A DNA stretch of 64,000 nucleotides from Flavobacteriaceae bacterium (lineage in GTDB: Bacteria; Bacteroidota; Bacteroidia; Flavobacteriales; Flavobacteriaceae): the NCBI GenBank assembly GCA_013001285.1, contig JABDMU010000034.1, positions 1-64,000 of the forward strand, in the 5' to 3' direction. Made by a program: the position numbers and the translations under genes. Positions 9,475 through 19,700 of this stretch are shown piece by piece (position 1 is the stretch's first letter; every line of letters begins with the position of its first letter). Under the pieces are notes generated by a model, which did no database searches, was not told the DNA's origin, and saw nothing but the letters and a program-made list of their open reading frames with translations.

Positions 9475-9846
9475 ATGGATAAATTATTCTTTAGCGTATT
9501 TAACTATTATAAGTCGAAAAAGAACAAAAATGCTTCTTTGTATGCAAGTTTATATATCACCTTGTTACAAGGTGCCTTATTGTTGTTACTGGGCATCTTC
9601 TTCTCAGAATTCTTTAGGAATATGAACATGTCAGTAATGTCATCAAAGAAGGCCTGGGTTTTGTATTTATTGGGGTTGCTATTTATTTATTTTAGGAACT
9701 GGATGTATTATAGTGGACGCAAACGCAAAATATTGAACGCTAAGCAAAGTGGTAAACGCAGCCTAAAGCGATCTATTTATGTGCTTTGGTTATTACCGTT
9801 GGCCTGCTTTGGAGTGGCCTTGATATTGCTACAGATATTGAAATAA
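9475..9846 (+). CDS. Small membrane protein of unknown function
   Basis: This 123-residue protein has three predicted membrane helices (about 26-47, 59-75, 100-121). The loop between the second and third helices is very basic (GRKRKILNAKQSGKRSLKRS), and the N-terminus is also basic (YKSKKNKN). I do not recognise the family. The gene begins 21 bases after the preceding terminator, with no clear -7 box. It is convergent with the OmpA-type gene at 9914. Confidence 0.65.
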   Translation: MDKLFFSVFNYYKSKKNKNASLYASLYITLLQGALLLLLGIFFSEFFRNMNMSVMSSKKAWVLYLLGLLFIYFRNWMYYSGRKRKILNAKQSGKRSLKRSIYVLWLLPLACFGVALILLQILK

Positions 9847-9848
9847 AA

Positions 9849-9875
9849 AAAGCCTCAACGCGAAGTCAAGGCTTT
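9849..9875 (-). terminator. Terminator of the T9SS cassette
   Basis: The 7-bp stem AAAGCCT/AGGCTTT (9849-9855, 9869-9875) has an A run on its left, which is a T run on the minus strand. It lies 39 bases beyond the stop at 9914 and could also end the plus-strand gene. Confidence 0.65.
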
Positions 9876-9913
9876 AAAAATTGGTTAGTTAGTTATTCAT
9901 ACAAATAACACGT

Positions 9914-11824
9914 TTAAGAGTTCGGGTTTCCACTTGTTATAATGAATTCCGAACGTCTATTCATTTGATGCTCTTCTTCAGAACAGTTTGAACCACATTT
10001 AACTTTAAGGTCGTTCTCACCTTTACCTTCTCCTGTAATTCTACTTGCATCTATTCCTTTTGAAATGACATACTGTACTGTTGTTTTTGCACGTCGCTCA
10101 GACAATCCTTGATTGTAAGAAGCAGAACCGCGACTGTCAGTATGTGAATTTGCCTTTATGACCATTTCAGGATATTTTTTCATGATCTGAACCAGCTTAT
10201 CGAGTTCAAATGCAGCTTTTGCTGTGATGTTTGATTTATCAAAATCAAAATAGATTGGATTCAATTCGATTTGATCCATAACAATGATCTTTTCAATAGG
10301 ATCTAAGGACACACTAACATTTACTTCTTCTTCATTTGAACCATCAACTGAAACCATAGTACTTTCATAATCTTCCATAGTAACTTCTAATTGTGTACTG
10401 GTTTCACATTCAATGATAAACTCAGCAATCCCGTCTGCATTCGTTGTTTTTGTTGAAATTGAATTGCCTTCAGTATCTTGTAAATTCACTAAAGCGCCAC
10501 TTATCGGATTGCCCGTTTTTGAATCGGATACAGTAGCAGTGATCAGCACATCACAGATGGGTTGCAATTTTTTAACCCCATAGATGTCATCACTTCCTTG
10601 TCCGCCATCTCTATTTGAGGAAACAAACCCTTCGCCTGTTTCTTCGTTCAATCGGAAAGCAAAATCGTCACCATTACTATTTAAAGGCACTCCAGCATTT
10701 CTAATAGGCGCCATTTTCCCGTCGATTTCCTTGGTTTGGAAAACATCCAAACCGCCGAGTCCTAAATGACCATTCGAAGAAAAATACAAGGAATTATCAC
10801 TACTGATATATGGGAACATCTCTTGACCTTCTGTATTCACTTTTTGGCCAAGATTCATAGGTTCACCTAAAGTACCATCATCATTAATGGCTGCTTTGTA
10901 AATATCAAAATCTCCAAATCCTCCAGGCATATTTGACGCGAAATAAAGTGTTTTTCCGTCACTACTAACTGATGGATTTTTGACTGAATAATTGTTGCTA
11001 TTGAAAGGTAAAGGATCAACTTCACTCCAACCATCAGATAAAAGAGTACTTCTGTATAGATTTAAAACACTGATCTTATTTTTGGTCAATGTGTCTTTTT
11101 CGTAAAGATTGTCAAAATAACTTTCTCTAGAAAAATACATGGTCTTTCCATCAGGACTGAAACTAACAATGCCTTCGTGATACTTGGTATTGATACGATT
11201 GCCAAGTAATCTTTCACCAACATAAGAACCATCACTTGAAACTGTATATTCATAAATATCTAAAAATGGCTGTCCGTTCCATCCATATGTTCGTCGCGAC
11301 GTGTTACGCGCCGACGTGATGTATAATTTTCCACCTTGTAGTGTGCCACCGAAATCTGAGGTCTCCGAATTAATTTCTAAATTCTGAACATTAAATTTCT
11401 TGCCTTTATCCAGAAGCTTAGGTAAATAATTAGGGTTTGCCTTAAATGCTAAAGCACGATCATCACCTGGGCGCATTTCTGCAAATTTGGCCATCCATTG
11501 GTTAGATTCATCATACTTTCCATTAGCTTTAAGCATTTGAGAATACTTATAGATCATTTCAGGATTTTCAGAATCAGTCAGAGCTTTTGCATACCAGCGT
11601 TCGGCTTCTTCAGTGTTGTATATGTTGTAATAGCATTCCCCTAATTGTCCATAAACATAGGTATCTGCTTCGCCTTTTTCTACTAAACTATGGTAGTCTT
11701 CGGCAGCTTTAATGAACTCCAATCTGCTAAAGTGCTTATCGGCTTTTTTGGTTGCTTTATTTTGAGCTGTTAAGCTTAAGCTACTTAACAAGGCTACTGT
11801 AAAAAGGGTTATTAGTTTTTTCAT
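9914..11824 (-). CDS. OmpA-family protein with TPR and beta-propeller domains (PorE-like)
   Basis: This 636-residue envelope protein has a signal peptide (1-21, ending LTAQ). TPR-like helices follow at about 25-115, then PD40/WD40-like propeller repeats at about 150-410 (SFSPDGKTMYF, SVSSDGKTLYFASN, YISSDNSLYFSS). A carboxypeptidase-regulatory-like domain lies at about 430-510 and a C-terminal OmpA peptidoglycan-binding domain at about 520-632 (FDFDKSNI, SHTDSRG, LSERRA, NRRSEFI). This order is that of PorE, a T9SS component thought to anchor the machine to peptidoglycan. As the last gene of the cassette, 23 bases after the PorP/SprF gene, it is more likely a cargo-dedicated paralogue than the core PorE. 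Confidence 0.88.
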   Translation of the reverse strand: MKKLITLFTVALLSSLSLTAQNKATKKADKHFSRLEFIKAAEDYHSLVEKGEADTYVYGQLGECYYNIYNTEEAERWYAKALTDSENPEMIYKYSQMLKANGKYDESNQWMAKFAEMRPGDDRALAFKANPNYLPKLLDKGKKFNVQNLEINSETSDFGGTLQGGKLYITSARNTSRRTYGWNGQPFLDIYEYTVSSDGSYVGERLLGNRINTKYHEGIVSFSPDGKTMYFSRESYFDNLYEKDTLTKNKISVLNLYRSTLLSDGWSEVDPLPFNSNNYSVKNPSVSSDGKTLYFASNMPGGFGDFDIYKAAINDDGTLGEPMNLGQKVNTEGQEMFPYISSDNSLYFSSNGHLGLGGLDVFQTKEIDGKMAPIRNAGVPLNSNGDDFAFRLNEETGEGFVSSNRDGGQGSDDIYGVKKLQPICDVLITATVSDSKTGNPISGALVNLQDTEGNSISTKTTNADGIAEFIIECETSTQLEVTMEDYESTMVSVDGSNEEEVNVSVSLDPIEKIIVMDQIELNPIYFDFDKSNITAKAAFELDKLVQIMKKYPEMVIKANSHTDSRGSASYNQGLSERRAKTTVQYVISKGIDASRITGEGKGENDLKVKCGSNCSEEEHQMNRRSEFIITSGNPNS

Positions 11825-11847
11825 AATGATGCTTTTAGCTTAATGGA

Positions 11848-12765
11848 TTAAAAATAACGAGGTGAACGAGAGATCTTTTTAGGAAAGTTAAGATCAAAAT
11901 TCAAAAATACTTCATGAGAAGAATTTGTGACAATATCCAACTCAGATTGGATGCTATCATAAGCATATCCAATTCTTAAATTAGGCATGACGAGGAAATT
12001 GATCATTCCACTAAACGAATCGTCTAAACGATATCCAACACCAACCTCCACGATATCATACATAAATACGTTTGCGTTGATATCAAAACTTACAGGTGCA
12101 TCAGAGGCATATTTTAAAAATGCATGTGGTTTTAATTTGAAGTTTTCATTCAAATCAAACACATAACCAGCAGCAGCAAACAGATGCTGAGTTTCTGATC
12201 CTATTTTGGTCCCATTTGAATCCAGATGAACGGCGTCTAAAAGGTTTGGCATAGATACCGAAACATAGTAACGGTTTGGTTTGAAAAAGTAAACTCCTGC
12301 TCCAATATTTGGCGTTGTTTCATTAATATTATTGGCAAAAAATGGATCCCCTGAATCAATCAAGTCAATTTGACCTTCCTGAATTCCAATGTCATGAAAA
12401 GTAAATCCACCTTTCAATCCAAAAGCAAGTTTGGTTTCTGAGGTTACAGGAATGGTGTAAGAGAAATCAATATAGGCATTGGTTTCTTTTACAGGACCAA
12501 TCTCATCAGCAATTAACGATAATCCAAGTCCAACACGATCGCCAACGGGTGAATGACCTGCAAAAGTAAAGGTCTTTGGTCCACCATCTAATCCAGCCCA
12601 CTGACTTCTATACAGAACACCTATGGCAAGGCCTTCGGTTGTTCCAGCATAAGCGGGATTGATGACATTCATGTTATACATATATTGTGTGTACTGAGGG
12701 TCTTGCTGAGCATTAGTTTTTAATGCGAACAAGCATACAATTAATATGATATATATTTTTTTCAT
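11848..12765 (-). CDS. PorP/SprF-family T9SS outer-membrane protein
   Basis: This 305-residue beta-barrel-type protein has a signal peptide (1-20, ending TNAQ) and the family's typical mature N-terminus, QDPQYTQYMYN...NPAYAGT. It continues with GVLYRSQWAG and predicted alternating strands. In Flavobacterium johnsoniae, SprF is needed to secrete and attach SprB, a type-B sorting-domain adhesin, and such genes usually lie beside their cargo. Here it follows a type-B cargo gene by 19 bases and precedes the OmpA-type gene by 23 bases, consistent with one transcript. Confidence 0.92.
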   Translation of the reverse strand: MKKIYIILIVCLFALKTNAQQDPQYTQYMYNMNVINPAYAGTTEGLAIGVLYRSQWAGLDGGPKTFTFAGHSPVGDRVGLGLSLIADEIGPVKETNAYIDFSYTIPVTSETKLAFGLKGGFTFHDIGIQEGQIDLIDSGDPFFANNINETTPNIGAGVYFFKPNRYYVSVSMPNLLDAVHLDSNGTKIGSETQHLFAAAGYVFDLNENFKLKPHAFLKYASDAPVSFDINANVFMYDIVEVGVGYRLDDSFSGMINFLVMPNLRIGYAYDSIQSELDIVTNSSHEVFLNFDLNFPKKISRSPRYF

Positions 12766-12784
12766 TATTAGGTTGTTAGTTTCG

Positions 12785-15700
12785 TTAATAATTTAAATAG
12801 ATCCAACTGGTGATAGGTTCTCTAGATGAGTTGAAGTAAATGATATAGAAATAGGTTCCAACAGGAAGTATTTTACCGTCTTGGTCAGTACCACACCATT
12901 GATCAACATAATCATTGAGTTCATAAATCTTGGTTCCATAGCGGTTAAAGATCTCTGCTTTTCTTATATCTTCACGATCTTCTAGATGATCTAAGATCAA
13001 GCAGTCATTAAACCCATCCCCATTTGGTGATAATCCTTGAGGTATGTCAACACAATACGCATTTTCATAGAAATTAACTGTGATTTGACTTTGACCCCAA
13101 CATCCAGTAACATCATCAAATACTGTTACTATAAAATCACCAGATTCTTCGGCATCAACCGTTAATTCATATAAATTGCTTGGTCCATTTTGCACTTCCA
13201 CGCCATCAAGGGTCCAGACATAAGTTAGTGGTCCCATATTTGGATCATCAGCATTTGCGACAAGAGCTTCTAAAGTATTAGCTTCATTTGCACATTTTAT
13301 TATGCTTGCTGATTCAAACGATACCTCAGGATTCGGGAAGAACTCTACTAAGATTTCATCAGAGAAGGTACAATCTGTTCCATTTATTACAATATCAGCA
13401 CGATAGAATGCCGTCGTACCAACCGAAATAGTTGTTCCCGTTTCTCCAGCAAGCAATTGTCCGTCCTGATACCAACTTATGGTTGAATTATTTGGAAGGT
13501 CCCCAGCATCAAGTATAACTTCGTCACCTTCGCAATTAGCGTTTCCAGATGCTAATAGGATATCATCCCCAAGATCAAGATCACCAATATCAAAACTTCC
13601 AGCAGCTAAGAACACAGCCGAATCAAATAAAGTATCTCCATCGTCAGCTACCACTAATTTGATATGGTATAATTCGTTTGGAATCACATCAGCTTGAGCA
13701 GTCATAACCACCGTATGGCCTCTAAAATCTGTTGGGCTTATTAATGGGTTTAATCCGTTAGGATCACCGTAATAATTATCAAAGAATTCTGCATTAACTG
13801 AAGGGCAGCCACCGTTATAAGTTTCGTCTCTAACCGTTAATACTGAAATTGGATCAACCGTACCTGGCACAATGGCTAGGTTAGTAGTGACACCATTTGA
13901 GTCGGTTAACAAGAATGCAAAGGCATCTGTAAATGTACATTGGAATGTTCCATATTCTTCAGCAGCAAAAATAAAATCAAAACTCATGTTATCTATGACC
14001 GGAATGAAATCAAATTCAATGACCGAAGCATTATTTGTATCTCCTGGATCTAATCCAGGAATTGCGTTTTCTAGATCGGCATCACCTGGCCAAGCAAAAC
14101 TTCCATCGCTTATGGTTTCGTCTTCAGGTCCAGGAGCATTTAGTACATCACCCGAGGTCATTATAAGTCCGCTTTCAAAAGGCCAAGAAGACCCATTTTT
14201 TTCAAAATATCCAATTCCATTTGTACTACCAAAGTCAGTACCAGTAGACCATGTAATATTGAATACCTGGTTACATTCTGAATCGATCAAAACATCTTGA
14301 ATGAGTTCTTCAACAGTATATTGATCTGTGTTTGTTGTTATTGGAGGCGGTATTGTAAAGACACAAATGTCAAATGTAACATCCTGTAAAGGTGTTGCCG
14401 TCCAAGAATATACTCTCACCGTATAGGTGTTTCCAACGGTTAAACCGTTAGCTACACTATCATTTGGGTCGCTGCAATAAAGTTGTGTAAGATTATTACA
14501 ATCATCACCTTCATAAACAACGTGATATAGATCTTGAGTATCTCCTACAATGTTGAATAACGTAATTGCATGATCTGTAGAAACAGCTGTAAACGTGAAC
14601 CAAACGTCATCATCAGCGGTTCCACCACAGCCATTTAATTCAGCTGAAGGCGTAGCTCCAAAAATAGTTCCAGAACCAAAATCAGTACAGTTACCATCAG
14701 CATTTGCAATGATCACAGTGGCATTGGCACATTCATCATTTGCAGGTGGCGTTGGAGGCTCTGTACAAGTTACTGTTAACGTATAGTCACCTACACTAGA
14801 GCCGAAGCCAAATACATAAACATAATATTGTGTTCCTAAGGTTGAAATAAATTCAACTTCAGATTGAAGTCCACCACATGCACCAAAATTATCATCGTTT
14901 CCAACAATACACGAAAGGGCGGTACAATCACCTTCCCAGACTTGAATTTTAGTGTCGTAAGTTGAACCACATAATGAGAAATTAACAATATCTCCAGTTC
15001 CTGTGAAGGCATACCATACTCCAGGCGAACCACCTCCGGTTCCACAGAAACCTCCAGGTTCATCAGTATCAGTAGCAGCACTTGTATTTCCAGAAACAAC
15101 ATCATCACATGCTATAGGAGTTGCGAGAGTACACAAATCATTATCAGGTGGGCAAGCCGCTTGAGTAAATGATGAACTCGTGATCAAACAGTTGCCGTCG
15201 TCATTATTTGTAATAGTAATGATCACGTTTGTGCCATTAGGATAAGGGCCCATTGTAACCACCCCTGTTACAGAAGCAGTTTGTGCGGGACTACCTTGGT
15301 TATCAGTAACATCAACTGAGGTTGCAGTTCCGAGATCGGTAATATCAACATCCATTAAAAATTGTTCACCATTAGCACAGTCATTAACTAAGGTATAAGT
15401 TGCAGTTGGATTTGTACATGTTGCACAAGACACATTGAAATCAATTGGTGTATAGCCTTCAGATTGACAACCAAAAATGCCATCAGATTGAACAAATAAG
15501 CTTATGGTATCTCCAGAAGATTGAAAACTCAGTCCGGAGACATCACCTAAATTACCGTAAGGCGTAGCCGCATTTAAATCGGTTACACCATCTGAATCAT
15601 AAATGATCAATTCATCCCATCCATTTTCAACTTGTCCTTGATTTATGGTAAGGTTTAACGATGAGCCGTCATCACTTATGAATGAATAAATTACCGTATT

Positions 15701-16615
15701 ATTATTGTCATAACAGAATACAGTATTCACCGGGCCATTAGCGCAGATCACTGTAGTATTAGGATCGGTTTCAGTTGTGAAGCTGGATGAAGTACATCCA
15801 GTAGCATTCCCTGAAGCATTGTAAGGTGTTATTGTAATATAATATGTAGTTGAATAGGCCAGTGTTGCCGGATCATAGGTTAACACATTTCCAACATCAA
15901 AATTATCAAGGATATCGGTTCCTCCTGGTGTTGTACCAATTGAAATAAGATAACCATCGGGAAATCCAGATGCTGGAGACCAATTGATCGTTGGATTAAT
16001 ACTTTCTCCTGTCGCACCATCTGTGGGAGCTGTTACGACAGCATCACAATTAGGAACCGCAGCCCCTTGAGAACTGATCACCGAGTTTTGAATACACCAT
16101 CCCCATTGCCAGCCATCGGCATCATCATAGGCATAACGGTATTTAAATCCAGATAATTGAGTGGCAGTAAAACCGCTAATATCAAATCCAGTTTCAAATG
16201 GTTGTAAGTTATTACAGGTTTGGTAATCATTAAGATTGGTGGTTCCTTGAAGATCCAGTAATGAATTCCAAGTTCCTCCATCAGCATCCCACCATTGAAT
16301 GAGAAGCGTTCCGCCAATATCTCTATGTGTATAATCTCCACTTATGGTAATTAAATTTTCGGTTGCTGTAAACGCAGCCGTTAAATCTATTATTGGAGAT
16401 TCAGAAGCAATATCATCATCTGATGTGCTACCTGCAGCATCATCGTCGAAAGCAAATGAGTTATCAACAGTTGGATCACCAAGCAATCCAGCGGCCGTAT
16501 AAGTCCCTGAAGTGGCCCAATTTGTATTTGGCCAGTTAGCAGGTTGATTTAAAACTTGAGAAAATGATACAAACGTAAATGAGAGAAAAACAATTAGTAA
16601 AGTAATTTTTTTCAT
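12785..16615 (-). CDS. Large T9SS type-B cargo protein with choice-of-anchor L domain
   Basis: This 1276-residue secreted adhesin-like protein has a signal peptide (1-20, ending SFSQ). An N-terminal module (about 20-180) and a fibronectin-like segment (about 185-280) come first, then a CUB-like unit with linker (about 288-490) homologous to the repeats of the upstream gene. Two PPC-like modules (about 495-755, with VWYAFTG and DVWFTFTA) are followed by a choice-of-anchor L domain (about 761-1008) and Ig-like sequence. The type-B (gliding-associated) sorting domain occupies about 1190-1276 (LSPNGDGFND, IFNRYGTKIY, LPVGTYFYII). Many Asp/Asn loops suggest calcium binding. The adjacent PorP/SprF gene probably handles its export. 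The ligand is unknown. Confidence 0.9.
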   Translation of the reverse strand: MKKITLLIVFLSFTFVSFSQVLNQPANWPNTNWATSGTYTAAGLLGDPTVDNSFAFDDDAAGSTSDDDIASESPIIDLTAAFTATENLITISGDYTHRDIGGTLLIQWWDADGGTWNSLLDLQGTTNLNDYQTCNNLQPFETGFDISGFTATQLSGFKYRYAYDDADGWQWGWCIQNSVISSQGAAVPNCDAVVTAPTDGATGESINPTINWSPASGFPDGYLISIGTTPGGTDILDNFDVGNVLTYDPATLAYSTTYYITITPYNASGNATGCTSSSFTTETDPNTTVICANGPVNTVFCYDNNNTVIYSFISDDGSSLNLTINQGQVENGWDELIIYDSDGVTDLNAATPYGNLGDVSGLSFQSSGDTISLFVQSDGIFGCQSEGYTPIDFNVSCATCTNPTATYTLVNDCANGEQFLMDVDITDLGTATSVDVTDNQGSPAQTASVTGVVTMGPYPNGTNVIITITNNDDGNCLITSSSFTQAACPPDNDLCTLATPIACDDVVSGNTSAATDTDEPGGFCGTGGGSPGVWYAFTGTGDIVNFSLCGSTYDTKIQVWEGDCTALSCIVGNDDNFGACGGLQSEVEFISTLGTQYYVYVFGFGSSVGDYTLTVTCTEPPTPPANDECANATVIIANADGNCTDFGSGTIFGATPSAELNGCGGTADDDVWFTFTAVSTDHAITLFNIVGDTQDLYHVVYEGDDCNNLTQLYCSDPNDSVANGLTVGNTYTVRVYSWTATPLQDVTFDICVFTIPPPITTNTDQYTVEELIQDVLIDSECNQVFNITWSTGTDFGSTNGIGYFEKNGSSWPFESGLIMTSGDVLNAPGPEDETISDGSFAWPGDADLENAIPGLDPGDTNNASVIEFDFIPVIDNMSFDFIFAAEEYGTFQCTFTDAFAFLLTDSNGVTTNLAIVPGTVDPISVLTVRDETYNGGCPSVNAEFFDNYYGDPNGLNPLISPTDFRGHTVVMTAQADVIPNELYHIKLVVADDGDTLFDSAVFLAAGSFDIGDLDLGDDILLASGNANCEGDEVILDAGDLPNNSTISWYQDGQLLAGETGTTISVGTTAFYRADIVINGTDCTFSDEILVEFFPNPEVSFESASIIKCANEANTLEALVANADDPNMGPLTYVWTLDGVEVQNGPSNLYELTVDAEESGDFIVTVFDDVTGCWGQSQITVNFYENAYCVDIPQGLSPNGDGFNDCLILDHLEDREDIRKAEIFNRYGTKIYELNDYVDQWCGTDQDGKILPVGTYFYIIYFNSSREPITSWIYLNY

Positions 16616-16663
16616 TTGTATTGATTAAGTTAGTTTATGTTTAAAATGAAGTTATGATAGACC

Positions 16664-16737
16664 AAGATAGAAAAAATGAGTTTCATCATTTAGTTAACAA
16701 ACTTTTAATAGATAAACTGCAATTATCATCGATTAAA
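16664..16737. repeat. Intergenic repeat, copy A
   Basis: This 74-base sequence lies between the two giant cargo genes and resembles 21054-21129 along its whole length. Both begin AAGATAG, share TTTTAATAGA in the middle and end CATCGATTAAA. It lies 49 bases upstream of the ATG at 16615 (minus-strand gene). It encodes no protein that I can see and has no standard -7 box. Confidence 0.75.
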
Positions 16738-16754
16738 GGATTTTAATTTTATAG

Positions 16755-19700
16755 TTAATAATTGACGTAAATCCATGCGGCTCGCTCCTTATTATTTTGA
16801 TATCGCATAACATAAAAATAGGTCCCAACAGGAAGTAATTTCCCATCATTTGATTGGCCTTTCCATTCATTAGAATAATTAGACTTAGAGTAGACTAGAG
16901 TTCCATTTCTATTATAGATTTCTAATTTATGAACATCATAACTGCTAAGGTCAAAACTATCATTAAATCCATCGTTGTTTGGTGAAATTCCTTGAGGAAT
17001 TACGCAATTTTCTAATTCAATTACTGTTAGACTGTTTGATCCTGTACATCCAGTTCCATCGAAGGTGACCTCGATTGTGTATTCGCCAGCAACTAAAACA
17101 GGCAAGGTTAAACTTGACTCTCCTGTTATTATTACACCATCTAAATACCATGAGATACTTACCTCGTTGTCAGAATAGTTTTCACCTGTTGCTACTATTT
17201 GAATTGGCACAGTAGCATCAGGACAAACCTCGAAGTCAAAATTTGGATCGAAACTGGTCACAGGAATATCGTTTACAACAAGATCAAAACTTGTGGTATC
17301 ATAGCAATCAACTGCTTGATTACTTTCAACTCGAGCAAATAATGTCTCTGGATTAGAAGTGTTGTTATAAGGTGATGCAATTGGATTTGTGCCTGATTCT
17401 GCATCAATTTGATTTATATGATAGGTCACAGTATATATTGTATCATCCTGACCATTTAAAATGTTAGGAGAATGGCTGTTTAAATCAAAACTCTCTACGC
17501 CATCTCTTGTGATATCGTCACATAATTCAAAATCAACGGATGTGGCTGTTGGTGTTGTACCAGAAATGACAAGGTCGAATGTTGAAGTTACAAAGCAACC
17601 AGAAGTGGACCCAACGGCATCTACATCTTCAACTCTCACATAAATGGTTTGTGGATTCGAAAGGTTTGTATAAGGTGAACTTAAAGCATTGATGCCAGCT
17701 TGAGCATCTGCAAGCGATTCGTGATAGGTGACCACAAAATCGGCAGGGCTTTGGCTTCCTAAAATTCCAGCAGTTTGAGCTTCAAGATCAAAGTCTTCAA
17801 TGTCATTCCCAGTTGGATCATCACAAGTGACGATATCATTCACTGGATTCGCATTTGCATCTTGATAAAAGGTTATTGTGACTTCGTCTTGGGCGGTTAC
17901 ATCACATTGTTCATCATATACAATTAATGTATAAGTGTCAGATTCTGTCACAGTTAATGACGATGAAATTTCACCATCAATTACAATACCATTTTGATAC
18001 CATTCAAAGACATCTGCAAAAGGTGAATTAGCAAAAATTGTATAGTCGGCGAATCCACAAAGTTCTTGATCTTCTCCAAGATCGGCCTCAATTTCTGCAG
18101 TTATCGATCCTGCACCGGCGTCGCCCTGATTGGTCTGCTGAATTTGAATGAATCCAGGTTGATTAGAAAAGTTTGTAACTAAGAGCACGTATATCTCACC
18201 AGAAAGGGCATTATCAATGGTAATACTTTCTTCAGGTGCTGGCGAATAGCTGCAATCAACAATATTTCCGAAGGGATAAAAATTCGGATTTGTTGTATTG
18301 TTAGGACAGGTTGGACAATCGACCAAAAGATCAAGTTCGCAGTAGTCTGTTTGGTTGTCAAAAGGGCCCCATAATACGAAGTCAACGTCGAGTCCGTTTC
18401 CAATGGGATTACCATTGGTATCAAATTCGGTATTCTGTACAATTTGTATTTCAATTAACCCTGGATCACCAATCTGAATAATGTTCCATGAAGGATTAGG
18501 AATAGTTCCTAAACAGGCTACACTGGAATCATTTGGTAGGCCAACGACATTGGTTCCAATTAGCGCACCTCCATCAACACAAAAATTTGATGCATTTTCA
18601 CAGATCGTATTCTCTGGTGCTTCTTTTATACACAGGTCAAAACTACTTGTTTCTTCGGCAGAACCTGCAGAAAAAACGCGAACAAAGTAGGTGTTACCCA
18701 CAACCAGTTCAGGTGTAATACTTGCCGTATCTCCAGAACAGTATAATTCTACTAAACTGCCACATGATCCTTCATAAACTGCATGGTCCAAATTTGTTGT
18801 ACCATCAGTAATATTGATAATTGAGATCAATTGAACATTATTCAAGGCAGTGAATTCATACCAAACGTCATCATCAGGATTTCCGAAACAACTGCCTTCA
18901 GAGACTCCCGAATCCGAGGCTGCAATTATAGATCCTGGAGTAAGGAGATCACAAGATTCGTCGTCATTCACCACTGCTGAGGTAGCATCAATACAATTGT
19001 CGTTATCAGGAGGACATGCCAATTGTTGAATTGGGCCAGAATTTATTATACAATTAACGTCGTCATCATTAGAAATTGTGATGATAATATCTGTTAAGAA
19101 AGGGTACGGTCCAAATTGTGTTATTCCAGTAGTCGTCACCTGAACTGGTGCACTACCTTGATTATCAGAGATCGTTAATGATGTGGCATCCCCGAGACTC
19201 GTTACATTAACATCTATTAAAAATTGGTCACCATTGTCGCAATCATCAACCACCAAATAATTGGCAGTTGGATTGATACAGGTAGCACAAGACACTGAAA
19301 AATCCCATTCCAATCTTGCACCAGATTGACAACTTACAGAACCATCACTATCCACTTCCAAAAACATTGAATCACCTGTTGATTGAAACACTAATCCGGC
19401 AAAATCATTAATGGCCGCATCATTGTTATTGAATAATATTGTTCCAGTATTGTCAGCGCCATCATATATTGTTAAATCATCAAAAAAGCCTTCGATGGTT
19501 CCTGAATTAAATTGAATGCGTAGTGGGCTACCATCAGATGATGTAAACAGCCATGATGTTGTATCATTATTCCCATAACAATATAATATGTCTAATGGCC
19601 CTGCCGAGCAATCAACAATATTCAAGACACATTGATCTTGAGTTAGGGATGGGCTGGTCAGTATGCAATTGGCGTCGTCATCATTGGCTACAGTAATAAC

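Noticed and set aside
14595-15108. Long open frames on the strand opposite or out of frame with the large cargo genes
   Set aside because: They are shadows of the repetitive, Asp/Thr-rich coding sequence, with no signal peptides, homology or promoter boxes of their own.
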